From assembly GCF_002127325.2 (NCBI RefSeq), contig NC_035435.2, positions 107,584,382 to 107,648,381 on the forward strand: a stretch of DNA of 64,000 nucleotides. The letters are read 5' to 3'. Of the stretch, positions 23,901 through 33,999 are shown in pieces. The notes beneath the pieces are model-generated. The model was not told the DNA's origin. It saw only the letters and a program-made list of their open reading frames with translations, and searched no databases. Position 1 is the stretch's first letter; every line of letters begins with the position of its first letter. This stretch comes from Helianthus annuus (taxonomy: Eukaryota > Streptophyta > Magnoliopsida > Asterales > Asteraceae). A program made the position numbers and the translations under genes.

Positions 23901-24783
23901 CTTTCTCGGGACAGTCTTTCTTAAAATGTCTGAACTTTTGACACTTGAAGCACTGAATCTTACTTGTGTCTGTTTGGTTCCTTCCAAACTTCCTCCAATT
24001 CCTGGAATTTCCACCTCTAGGTCTGTATGAAGATCCTTCATTCTTAGTGCTTTGCTTGTCTTTATTGTCTTGCCAGTTTTCACGCGGTTGGTTGAACCTG
24101 CCATGCCCGCGGTTTCCAAACTGTCTTCCTCTGCCTGAGTTGTTGTCATGATGTGTAAACATCAATTTATCTTGGCTATGTCCTGGGCTTCCTTTCTTTA
24201 ACCTTAGCCTTTCTTCATTAGTCTTTAACCTTCCGACTACTTTTTCTAGCGTCATTGTTTCTAGATCGGAGTATTGTTCCATGAATGCGACAATCTGAGT
24301 AAACTTATCTGGCACGACATTTAGGAGTTTGCGTACCAGAGTCGGTTGACTCGGTGTTGTCCCTAATTCACTTGCCCGTGTAACAACATTGTTTATCTTT
24401 GTGGAGAAAGAGTCCACAATGTCATCATCTTTCATTTGCATTAATTCGAATTCTAACATTAGTGTATGCCAGGGAGCCTTTTGTACCCGATCAACACCAA
24501 CGTGTCTTGTCTTTAAATTTTCCCAAATTTCCTTTGCAATCTTGCAACTTGCAATACAATCTTCCGGTATTGCTTGGAACAGATAAGCAATTGCCGCCTT
24601 ATCTTTCTTAACATCCGATTGTGTAAATCGTTTCCTAAAGTCCATTCGCTTCCAAATCGTTTTGATGCGAATTGCCCAAACCGTATAGTTTGTCCGTTTC
24701 AAGATTGGACACTAGAACTGGGAAAGAGAACTTCTTTCCTTTTGAATTACAATTTGTGGAGTTGGTCCGGTTGTTCCTGACAT
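20943..24783 (-). pseudogene. Copia 2 gag-pol polyprotein relic
   Basis: Start ATG 24783 (MSGTTGPTPQIV). Gag has a zinc knuckle with the CX2CX4HX4C spacing but Arg before the His (QCFKCQKFRHFKKDC). The protease has YLDNGASNHM (near 23735). Integrase has LWHARLGHL, Asp in VYGDLCGP, LRTDRGGEF and GVMERRNRT. RT has YADDL (21511-21530). RNase H ends after YFGPIS. Stops include TAG 24714-24712, TAG near 23745, TAA near 23515, TGA near 22770 and TAA near 22224. The stretch 21780-22000 at the start of RT is shot through with stops and shifts. The C-terminal third of RNase H is gone. Confidence 0.87.
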
Positions 24784-25053
24784 ATCTTCTGACCGAACAA
24801 TATTCACTTTTCAATAAACTTTATTTTTCTTGGTTTCACCAAACCTCTAATCCCTAACGTGCGTATCACCCAACGCGTAATAACCGAAAATCGTAACTTA
24901 TCAAATTCGCCCTAAACCCCGAAATCAAAACCTAGATTTCTAACCCCTGGTTCGATACCCTTGAACCGAAATAAAAAACTGAACTTGCGAATTGGAAAGA
25001 ATAATAAAACCTGATCGCGAAAACCCTGCGATTCGATGCGCCTAGAGCCTGAT

Positions 25054-25065
25054 GCTCTGATACCA
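25054..25065 (-). promoter_or_regulatory. Primer-binding site of copia 2
   Basis: On the minus strand TGGTATCAGAGC, the initiator-Met type, 2 nt after the LTR end. Confidence 0.88.
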
Positions 25066-25067
25066 AT

Positions 25068-25450
25068 TGATGCCTAGAATGATCGTTGATCTCTAGAACG
25101 TAAATGATAAACTAAACTTTATAGAATACTGAATTTAATAATACACAAGTCATTTACAATGAATAAAGTGAACCCTATTTATAGTTTCTAATGGATGCGA
25201 GTGAATAGACACGTTTCTTCACGAACGGGTGCGTCCCCTTATCTTGTGGATGAGAATGATTGTGAAGAGGTGTGTCCTTTGAATCAAGAAGTCGCGTCCC
25301 CTTGTTTTTTTCGTGCTGCCGAAATCGAACAGTGCGACCCAGAGAGGTTTCGCAGCCCTTGGGGTGTTGGTTATCAAGTTTTATCTTGACATCTTTAGTC
25401 CTTGAACTTTATAACCACCATCCAAACTAACTTTTAAATCATCATCATCA
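25068..25450 (-). repeat. 5' LTR of copia 2
   Basis: Inner edge fixed by the primer site; outer edge set at CATCATCATCA (25440-25450), giving TGATG...CATCA ends. On the minus strand a TATA-like box (CTATAAATAG) lies near 25174-25183. The small open frame at 25195-25389 is LTR sequence, not a gene. Confidence 0.6.
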
Positions 25451-25482
25451 TACCTAGTAAATCTCACCAATATCAAAAAAAA

Positions 25483-25590
25483 GGTAGGGTCTGAGGAGGG
25501 TAAGATGTAGACAGCCTTACCTCTACCCCGTAGGAATAGAGAGACTGCTTTCAGTGAGACCCCCGACTCGATAGTAATTTAACCCTTGTA
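25483..25590 (+). repeat. Short SINE-like dispersed repeat
   Basis: The phrase GGTAGGGTCTGAGGAGGG followed by GACAGCCTTACCTCTACCCC and TAGAGAGACTGCTTTCAGTG is, from memory, a short dispersed motif found in many asterid genomes and associated with SINE-like repeats. Polymerase III boxes and a 3' tail were not delimited. Confidence 0.35.
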
Positions 25591-26040
25591 CTTGGATGTG
25601 TATGATTAGCGATTTCATAGGTAACCGCGCACGCTTCCAAACTGCTTGAAACTTGCCAAATTTTTAAATATTATGTTTCTGTAAGGTCATTCATATCTGG
25701 ACACCAGATGGGAAAATAGTTTTATTGTGGGTTCTAATGTAACTTTTTTTTAGTTGGTCACAAACAAATTTAAATCTCATTTCGTATTCTAGAATCAACA
25801 AAGTTATCTTTTGATTTCAAGATTAAAAAACACTAATATATTTACATGATTTCTTTTATACCATATTAAATAAATCATCAGAGAGTTGCAAACAAATATT
25901 GAGTAATAGGACGGCGAGTAAAATTAAATATAAGCGAATCGTTTTTAAGATTAAACAACAATACACTAATACATGATAATCTTAATTGTGTATAGATTCT
26001 CAACAACTTTTTCAAAAACCAAAAAAAAAAAAAAAAACAT
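25591..26040. other. AT-rich spacer
   Basis: Nothing recognised apart from an A-rich run (26021-26037) just before the next element. Confidence 0.35.
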
Positions 26041-26045
26041 ATCTG

Positions 26046-26198
26046 TGATATAAACAAGAGATAAAGAGCACCATTTCATTCATCATCATATCATGTACAT
26101 ATACACATGTATATATAGATCAATACAATAGCAACCCTAAAGCCCATTAACATTAAATTGGGCTTGGCTTATGGGCCTAAATGTCTGCATTCATAACA
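26046..26198 (-). repeat. 3' LTR of copia 3
   Basis: 153 bp, TGATATAAAC...TTCATAACA as read on the plus strand; identical to 31506-31658. Confidence 0.93.
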
Positions 26199-26212
26199 CT
26201 CCCCCTCAGACA
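26199..26212 (-). promoter_or_regulatory. Polypurine tract of copia 3
   Basis: Minus strand GTCTGAGGGGGAG directly before the 3' LTR. Confidence 0.75.
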
Positions 26213-26309
26213 TTTAAAATTTATACATTATTAACATTATACTACTGGATAACGTTTGCATGATTCTTCAGGGCCGATGTTAACTGATACTGCAGGACCA
26301 GTTATGTTG

Positions 26310-26968
26310 CCTCGTTAAAACCTTACTAAGAAAAACCCAGTGGGACAAAACTTAGTCAAGGAACCCTCAATTTTACTTGTATATCTTGATGATGTTGAAT
26401 CCAATCTTCTGTGACAATTGCTTGACTTGATATTTGGCGTAGTCTTCTTTGATTTGAGTGTTGTTGTCTACATTGTCTTCATACGGTATGACTTGAGCTT
26501 CTCTTGATCAACTCTAATCTACATACTTCTTAAATATGTTGAAATCTTCGACCTTCATAACTTGTATCTGGATTGAGATCGAACTCTATGCGAGTCTAAT
26601 ATATATCAATCATAACCCAGGACGCCATATTGTTCTTGTGGAGCTATCCCATGTCTTGAGTTTGCAAATATGTCAAATAATTATTTAATGCGCTTTATAA
26701 TTTTTCCTCGTTAAAAACCATGCCAGGAAAACCCAATGGGACAAAACCGTAGCTAAGGGAAAAGAGTGCACTATGCACTATACATAATTAACAACATGAT
26801 TTATGATGATGTTAAATTAGTACTTCGGGTAACATGATTTATGATGATGTTAAATTAGTACTTCGGGACCTATAAGATAAACTGATACTACTGGATCAGT
26901 TATGTTGTCTCGTTAAAAACCTTACCAAGAAAACCCAATGGGAAAAACTTAGTGAAGGGGAAAAGAGT
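26310..26968 (-). repeat. Three hairpin-forming repeats in the copia 3 3' untranslated region
   Basis: A phrase of about 55 bp (CCTCGTTAAAAACC, then AAGAAAACCCAATGGGA, then CTTAG) occurs at about 26310-26361, 26706-26770 and 26911-26958. In copies 1 and 3 the flanks pair (CCTTACTAAG with CTTAGTCAAGG). A separate duplication of about 38 bp (AACATGATTTATGATGATG...) lies at 26792-26867. Confidence 0.6.
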
Positions 26969-26989
26969 GCAACATTTGAGATTAGAATT

Positions 26990-27740
26990 GTAATACTTAC
27001 CAATACATCTAGCAAGAACGTAATATCAGATGTCGTCTTGTTTGCAAGATACTTCAATGCTATGATCGTATGGTACTTCTTGACTAAGTAGTTCAACATC
27101 CCTTTCTTGGGGTTGATAAGAATATTTTTTTCTATGTCAAGCGATCAGACAATCGTTCATGTACTCAACGAATGAGCTTTTTCTATATAACATCTTCTAG
27201 ATATAGTCAGATTGATGAGCAAAAATAGTACATATATACTCGAACTACAGGTCGAGAATAACTACACTTTGTAAAGGTCATTCAAAATTTTCCTCTTTAG
27301 TTTGAGAGTTCTCTCTCGATGATGTTTACATTATCATTGTAAGAGTGAAATCTTGTTAAATAGATGTAGCTCATTTTATCAAAATTATACCTCTCTTTTC
27401 AGAGTATAGTCGACTGAACCACATACGAGTAGTTTCCTTTAAGATTCATATATATAACACCTATGGGGTTATTGTTTCATAATGCTTTGAGCATTTTTAA
27501 TCCTTCAGGGGGTTTTCATACAGATGTCATTTGCAATTGTCTCATACATGTATACGGTGATGACATCCATAAGTTGTTTTATCTGAAGTCATTCATTCTG
27601 AGATTGCGAGGCTGCTTAAACATCTAAAGATTATCGCATCCACTACAGGGGTATACGTTTCCTCGTAATCAACTGCTGGGATTTGGGAAAAATCTTTAGG
27701 TTAAAACGCGTGCCTTACATCGCAAAAACTCATTATTTAC
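26990..27740 (-). pseudogene. Copia 3 reverse transcriptase / RNase H relic
   Basis: Minus strand. Near 27720-27600 the frame reads KDFSQIPAVDYEETYTPVVD, then FRCLSSLAISE. Near 27590-27480 it reads QLMDVITVYMYETI and DICMKTP. Both are core copia RT segments. Near 27100-27000 IIALKYLANKTTSDITFL matches the RT/RNase H junction. Stops and shifts separate all pieces and the catalytic YVDD is not found. The rest of the interior (27740-30480) is likely decayed gag/integrase, but I could not assign it. Confidence 0.65.
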
Positions 27741-30484
27741 GTTTCCTTTTATTTAAAGACACCCATTTATAACCTACTGGTTTGACGTCTATGGGTGTTC
27801 GAACTGCTGGTTCGAAAACGTTTAGTTTGTTGAGCAAATTTAGTTCAACATTAAGTCATGTAGCCATTTTTGGCTATTTGTGTGCGTACACTCTTGCACA
27901 CTTTCTATATACGTAATCTTTTATTTTCATCGATTACATTTATTGCTATAGCATAATCAAATATATCATTTTACACGTGTTTCATTATGGTTCCATATTG
28001 TACTTATTTTGTACATAATTCATCGCGATCTCATATTTGTTTGGTACTAGAGTTTCTTTTAGAACTCCATTAGCCTCTTTTGGGGTTTTGACAACAACCT
28101 TATTTAAAGTTTAGTATGCAACCACTTCTGGGGTTTTGTATGCAACCACTTATGGTTTTTTATGTGCCACCTCTTTTGGGGTTACACCAACTGCGTTACT
28201 CTGCTCTTTTTGTGTTTGTGAGTTTTATCTTTTTGGAACCGATTTATCTCTCACAATTTATTAATATGATAATCATTTTGTGATTACTTAAATTTGAGCA
28301 GGTGAGTTAAGTGCTGGTATATGTGACTTTGTCACTCTGTTTGTGTTTGTGAATGCATCTCGAATTTCATTTGCTATTATTTGCAAATTTACGCTCCTCT
28401 GGACTTCAGATTTATATAGACCACTTCAGGGGTCTAAATTCAATAATGATGATGCATTTTCTTGTGTTGCCAGTCTTTCATTTTCTTATCTCCCCCTAAG
28501 ACTGGGAATACTGTGTACATATCCCATTTCATATGTTATGGTGGTGCTATTGGTACATAGGCTGCACAACCTAGTATAAAGAATGGAAAATTGGTTCTCT
28601 TCAGGAGACGGTTGTAATGGGGAGTATTTGTGATAAGCAGTTGGTTTTGAATGTTAACAGATGAATTTCGTCTCGACTATGCATGCCTCTCACTATACTT
28701 CACATTTGTGCCTAACAATGCTCCCTACAACTGCGTTGTCAAATAGTAGCGTTAAACAATGTCAAAGACCAACGTTCCATAGTGTTGGGCGTATGCTACA
28801 TATGGGTAGCTGAAAACTCACATGTAACCATGTATGAATGCCTCAGTTCAGCCATCTGTATATTTCAGTGGTCCCATATAAGAGGGATTGTTTGTTGGAG
28901 TTTGTTTTTGGAAGGGTATAAACACAAATTATTTGCCACAAAAAAAAAACTAACTACACATATGATAAGGCATTTTGGGAGCAATACTTTTAGATAACTT
29001 AGTAGTTAGCACTTTTGATTGTTTAGCATACCACGATGCTATCTAGATGACATTTTTGGCCATGTCGTATGGTGAACGTGTATTTTTCTAGTAACTTCTA
29101 GTTACTCACCATATTTAATTTTATGTAATTTATTAGGTGTGATATATTCTTGTTGGCAAAACCTTAGTTTTCTAATATGGCCTTCTTGCCATATTTGTCA
29201 CATGGAATATCGTAGATATTTGGTATCTTTTCTAGTGACGGTTTCAAAGTTATATCCATATATACGATTAATATAAATGAAAACTTAATAATTTTTCATT
29301 AGAATGTACTAGAAAATTGAGACATTATAAATTATAAAATTTGGAATCTATGGGTGAGATGTTGGTGCTCTTCTGGAGCATTTATATGCTACTAATACAT
29401 AAAATAACTTTCATAATTGTGTCTCTGACCAGAGACAACTTAGAAAAATATTTATTTTGTTTTTTCTATAGCGTTAGTTATGTTGTTTGTATTATACAGC
29501 ACATCTGTCACCCAAATTTGTGATAGCTCTGCTGGAGCTTCTATGTATTACATTATTTTAGTGTATTAATTGTTAGTCAATCCTCATATGTAAAGGGTTA
29601 TTTATCTCCCCTTTACATACCCCCCTTTCAATAACTGATGCCGGGTTTAATCATAATCATCCATGACCTCTACTGGGGCCAAATAACCCTCTTTCTAATC
29701 CATTTGCCCTAAAATAAAAGTTACCGCATTTGTTTTAGAGAATTAAGTAGGAGCTTGTTATATTGCTCAGTGGATATGTCAACATTACTGCATTTTTCTC
29801 TACATGATTTCGATTATGAGATAATCCATTTATGTAACTAGCAACAAAGTGTCAAAGTAGTTTACTTAATCTAAAGTCCATTAACTATTTTCATAGCTAG
29901 TTTTCATCATTTTCGTGTAAAGACATTTTTCTAATGACTACATCAATGTTTATTAATATTTGTTTAGCAATAACAAATAAATATAAAAATAACCTTACAC
30001 CTAATTACGTTGACTATGTAACATTGTAACAAACTGAATTATCAAATCACTAAAGCATAATAATATTTATGTAAGCGTGGTTGTTTAGTATCTAACATGT
30101 CAAAAAGACTAGCTTGAGATCAATATGTGAAATCAGATTTTCTTACTATACATATATGCTAATCACAACAAAGTAAAATAACTATAATATAATTGTTGTT
30201 AATTAACAAGTTACATTTTAAATAATACAATTGTAGACATATGTATTTTGATTTAATTTGAGGAGGCTTAGTCCAGCCCACATAAAAAAAAATCAGCCTG
30301 TCATTAACATATCCACGTATTATCTAAAGTCACAAGTAAACTCAATTTTTTTTTTTTTTTTTTGAAACTCATAAATGAGTTTTTAATTAGTGAAAATAAA
30401 TAAATAAATGAATAAAATAAGCAATAATAAGGGAATATCGTCAGTTACTCCACGTAGCTTTATGAGATTTAAATTAATAGTTAC

Positions 30485-31480
30485 TTACTAATTTAATATT
30501 TCAATTAGGGCAGTTACTCCATTCAACAATCATCTCCGCTAACACCCCTAGTTTTCTGGCAAGTGGCAACGTTCGTTTGACCGCTTCATCTTCTTCCCAT
30601 TTTCATTGTCGTATGAGGCTTAGAACGATTCCCATTTTCATCTTCTTCCCATTTTCTCGTTATTCGTAATTTCTGCCCTACTTTCTAGCAAACCATCGTG
30701 TAATTGTGGGTATTCTATATGACTAATGTTGTAGGCGTGAAACCTAAGCTTGAAAAACGTAGTCAACCAAAGGTTCACTGGGGCCGGGAAAAAAAAACAA
30801 AGAAATGTTCGCTCGGGGGGTATGTCCATGTGTGTGCAAATGAGTTAGGAAACTAAGTCTGGCTTTACCAGAAGGCCCACTCTATTCACTTTGTGGTATA
30901 CCATCCAATTTATTAGAGATTTTCATACCCAGTTTTAATCTATTTATATTTAAAAACTCCACTTGTAGGAACAAAATCCCAACTAAATATCTAGTTAGTT
31001 GAAGCACACATAAGCATAATTTAAAAAATTGAGAGTTCGATAATTGTTACCTGATCTCTGTTCATCGCAACCTAACGTGCGGTTCGTGCAACAAAACAGA
31101 AGAAGCCACTGATGGTATTCGGTCGGTGACGGTCTGCGGAATCGGTGAACAGAGATGCTTTTTCGTGATCGTAACCGCCTTTCCCATTTTCCCGTTTTTC
31201 TCCATCGGAAGCCATGGATGCATAATAATTCAAACCACCAAAAAAATACTGCAACCGACGAACAAAACGGGGAAGAAACCCATGGTTGCTGGACCAACAC
31301 CATATTTTCTTGCGGTTCCCGTAGTGGTGGCAATTGACGTGTTGTGCGGATGCCTTAATCCCTAGTAGGAATCTGATTGGAGACGGACCAGTTTCATCAG
31401 AATATTCAAGGTGTTACCACTTTTGATGGAATTGACGCCACTGTTGATTAATTTGCTTCATCTTGGTAGAAAAAATAAAA
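30485..31480 (-). other. Leader side of copia 3, possibly containing captured sequence
   Basis: This part has a different base composition from the AT-rich remainder. On the minus strand an ATG at about 31254 opens 60 codons (MASDGEKRENGKGGYDHEK...). A donor-like GATCAG/GTAACA lies near 31050. It could be element leader or host exon DNA picked up by the element. No family is recognised. Confidence 0.3.
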
Positions 31481-31490
31481 GAGAGCACAT

Positions 31491-31503
31491 CTCGTGCTGA
31501 TAA
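31491..31503 (-). promoter_or_regulatory. Primer-binding site of copia 3
   Basis: Minus strand TTATCAGCACGAG, 2 nt inside the LTR. From memory this type is used by copia elements with very short LTRs, in place of the usual TGGTATCAGAGC. Confidence 0.65.
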
Positions 31504-31505
31504 CG

Positions 31506-31658
31506 TGATATAAACAAGAGATAAAGAGCACCATTTCATTCATCATCATATCATGTACATATACACATGTATATATAGATCAATACAATAGCAACCCTAA
31601 AGCCCATTAACATTAAATTGGGCTTGGCTTATGGGCCTAAATGTCTGCATTCATAACA
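31506..31658 (-). repeat. 5' LTR of copia 3
   Basis: 153 bp, no difference from 26046-26198 by eye; followed by target duplication ATCTG at 31659-31663. Confidence 0.93.
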
Positions 31659-31687
31659 ATCTGCTTTTTATCCAGAATTTTAAATGA

Positions 31688-31747
31688 AACAGAAAAACAT
31701 ATGAAACAAGTACCATTAACAGAAAAACATATGAAACAAGTACCATT
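31688..31747. repeat. 30-bp tandem duplication 3' of the receptor-like gene
   Basis: AACAGAAAAACATATGAAAC is the start of both 30-bp units (31688-31717, 31718-31747). They are identical and lie 13 bp past the stop codon, in the 3' untranslated region. Confidence 0.9.
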
Positions 31748-31759
31748 CAAAAACAAAAT

Positions 31760-33616
31760 CTAATTTCTTTTCCTGATATGTACTTGTTTTCTCTTCTTTC
31801 GTCTTGTATGCCCTCCCACATCAGCAATTGCACTAAACCATTTTGGTCTTCCGGTTGACAACATGCGATATCCCCACACCACTCCAAGTAGAGTTCCACA
31901 TCCTAGTCCCAGCATCACGGGTTCCATGTAAATCCACTCTTCTTTCTTGGCTTCAATACATTGTATGGTTAATGGAGCCCCACAGAGTCCTGGATTGCCA
32001 TAAAACGCGTCTTCTGCAAATGACTGAAGTTGGGTTCCTACTGGAATACGCCCCACAAGATGGTTTTGTGAGAGGTTGAAGGATGATAGAAAGTTCAAGT
32101 TCTTAACGCTTTGAGGGATTTCTCCTTCGAGTTGGTTCCTGGATAGGTCTAATGCTTCCATAGCGACCAGATTTCCTAGAGCATATGGTATTTGACCACT
32201 GAGGTTATTATTGGATAAGTTGAGCACCATCAACGATTTAAGGTTACAAATGATGTTGGGAATCTCTCCTTCAAATCTGTTACTGGATAGATCAATACTA
32301 AGAAGTAATAATGTCATGTAAAAGCTTGTATATGAGAATTGTGAACCTTTCAAAGGAATAATAGAGTAATAATGTAAGCCACTAATATTCACAAATTTCG
32401 TTTTTGGGTCCTTCTCCATGTCCTTGATGGCATTAAAATTTTCAAAATATTTTCCAGGAATACGACCTACAAATCTATTATTAGATATGTCGAAAATACG
32501 CAAACTAGGAAATACGAAATCAGATGTAGAAGAGGCTTCAATGGTACCATGTAACTTGTTTGATCTGAGGATAAGAACCTGCAACTGTTGAAGATCTCCT
32601 AACCAATGAGGGAATTTGCCATTTAACTGGTTGTGTTCTAGGTGAAGTATTTTCAAGGATCGACAGTTGCACAAGAAACTTGGCACCTCTCCTTCTAATT
32701 TATTTTTGTTTAATTTAAGCACATCTAAAAATTCACAAGACCCATTAAGTTTCGGAATGGTGCCATGGAATTCGTTTGCCCCTAGATCTATCAGTGCAAG
32801 TGAGGAGATGACATTTCCAAAGCACTGTGGAATCTCTCCATGAAAGCTATTATTAGACATATCCAAATACAATAAACTGCGCATGTTACAAATTGTCGTA
32901 GGAAATGGTCCTTGAATCATGTTGGAGTGGACCATGAGAGACACTAGAGACGAGCTGATATTTTTCAGGCACTCTGGAATCACTCCAAAAAAACTATTAT
33001 AGGACATATCTAAATACATTAAATTGCCCATGCTGCAAATTGTCGTAGGAAATGGTCCTTGAATCATGTTTCCATAGACATTCAGAGACACTAAAGAGGA
33101 GCTTATATTTTGCAAGCATTGTGCATCCATTTCGGTAATGCCATTCTGTGATATATCCAAATACTTAAGGTGCTTCTTGTTGCATATCCAAGGGGGAAGT
33201 GGTCCGTTAATTAGGTTGAGATGCAGATACAAATATTGCAATCCATCTGACCTGAATTCTGAGAGGCCTGTTATGAAGTTATCTGAGAGGTCCAAATAAA
33301 TCAAGTTATTTCCTCCAATCTCCCCAGCCCAAGTAGGAATGTGACCCGATATATAGTTCCCAGATAGATCTAAAACTCGAAGATTTTTCATGTCTCGTAA
33401 GAAATCTGGAATCATGGTCAGATTGCAAGCAGCCAAGCTTAACTCATAAAGATCTGGGTTCACATAATGAGCATCATTTTTTGTCACAATAGATAAGCCG
33501 CTATAAGAGATATCAACTGCTTCAAGCTTTGGAAGGTTAGATAACAATGTATCCATTTCCAATACACCTGTCAGTTTGTTAAATGAAATGTCAATAAATG
33601 ATGGTGAAATTAGTCG
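31760..33616 (-). pseudogene. LRR receptor-like protein, C-terminal part of a split gene
   Basis: A 600-codon run of plant extracellular leucine-rich repeats (LxxLxLxxN.xGxIP) begins at Met 33562 and is open in frame back to about 33616 (SFIDISFNKLTG). It shows the usual island-like interruption (about residues 385-415), then four LRRs, the cap LxGNPGLCGAP, a transmembrane helix (MLGLGCGTLLGVVWGYRML) and a short basic tail with no kinase. This is the Cf-9/RLP12 class: membrane proteins that perceive ligands and need a partner kinase. A 49-codon unit (147 bp, two LRRs; around 32848 and 32995) is duplicated. Missing are the signal peptide, N-terminal cap and first LRRs. The first two occur at 44448-44068, beyond a 10.35-kb insertion. 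As it stands the locus is probably a pseudogene, though a shortened transcript is possible. Confidence 0.85.
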
Positions 33617-33999
33617 CTTTTATTTCAGTCAAAATAAATGACACTTAAGTGTATGTAACTACATTTAGTTTTCCATGCATCAAAACATGGAAAATTAGAC
33701 TCACCGTTGTATAAGGGGGTAGGGGCGCTTCACTAGTGATGGTTTTCCATAACTCACAACACCCAATCATGTTCCGTCACATCATTTAAGCTTGATTCCA
33801 TCACTAGTGATGGATTTTAGTAGGGGTGCCCATCACTAGTGATGTTTTTTTTTTATTTTTTTTATTTTTTAAATGGTGCATTTGTGACTTCACTTCCTGA
33901 ACCACCAATCCTTTCACTGTTTTTAAATCTCTTTGACTCTTTCTTTCTATACTCTCCTCACTTCCAAATCATATCTATCTCCCACCATTTCCACTCATC

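Larger units (their letters stand above)
20943..25450 (-). mobile_element. Ty1/copia element 2, minus strand, 3' end missing
   Basis: It reads right to left. The 5' LTR is about 25450-25068 (begins TGATGATGATG, ends GGCATCA), then the initiator-Met primer site, a leader and a gag-pol relic ending abruptly in RNase H at about 20943. No 3' LTR or polypurine tract is found on the left, so the target duplication cannot be tested. The exact outer LTR end is a guess based on TG...CA rules. Confidence 0.8.
26046..31658 (-). mobile_element. Non-autonomous Ty1/copia element 3 with identical LTRs
   Basis: 5,613 bp flanked by the target duplication ATCTG (26041-26045, 31659-31663). Both 153-bp LTRs are identical by eye. 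The minus-strand 5' LTR is the right one. A primer site (TTATCAGCACGAG) follows it, and a polypurine tract (GTCTGAGGGGGAG) precedes the left LTR. The interior keeps only decayed pol traces on the minus strand and no long open frame. Identical LTRs mean a very recent insertion, yet the coding region is ancient wreckage. The natural reading is that a defective transcript was mobilised by enzymes from another element. It sits about 100 bp downstream of the receptor-like-protein stop codon. Confidence 0.88.

Noticed and set aside
26046..31658. CRISPR-like spaced repeats (the CCTCGTTAAAAACC copies)
   Set aside because: Spacing is irregular (about 400 and 210 bp), only three copies, inside a plant retroelement; no cas-like genes.
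33715..33860. A stand-alone MITE built from CATCACTAGTGATG palindromes
   Set aside because: The best inverted match of its end is at 44068, not nearby, so I treat it as the left end of the large block; a local MITE remains an alternative.
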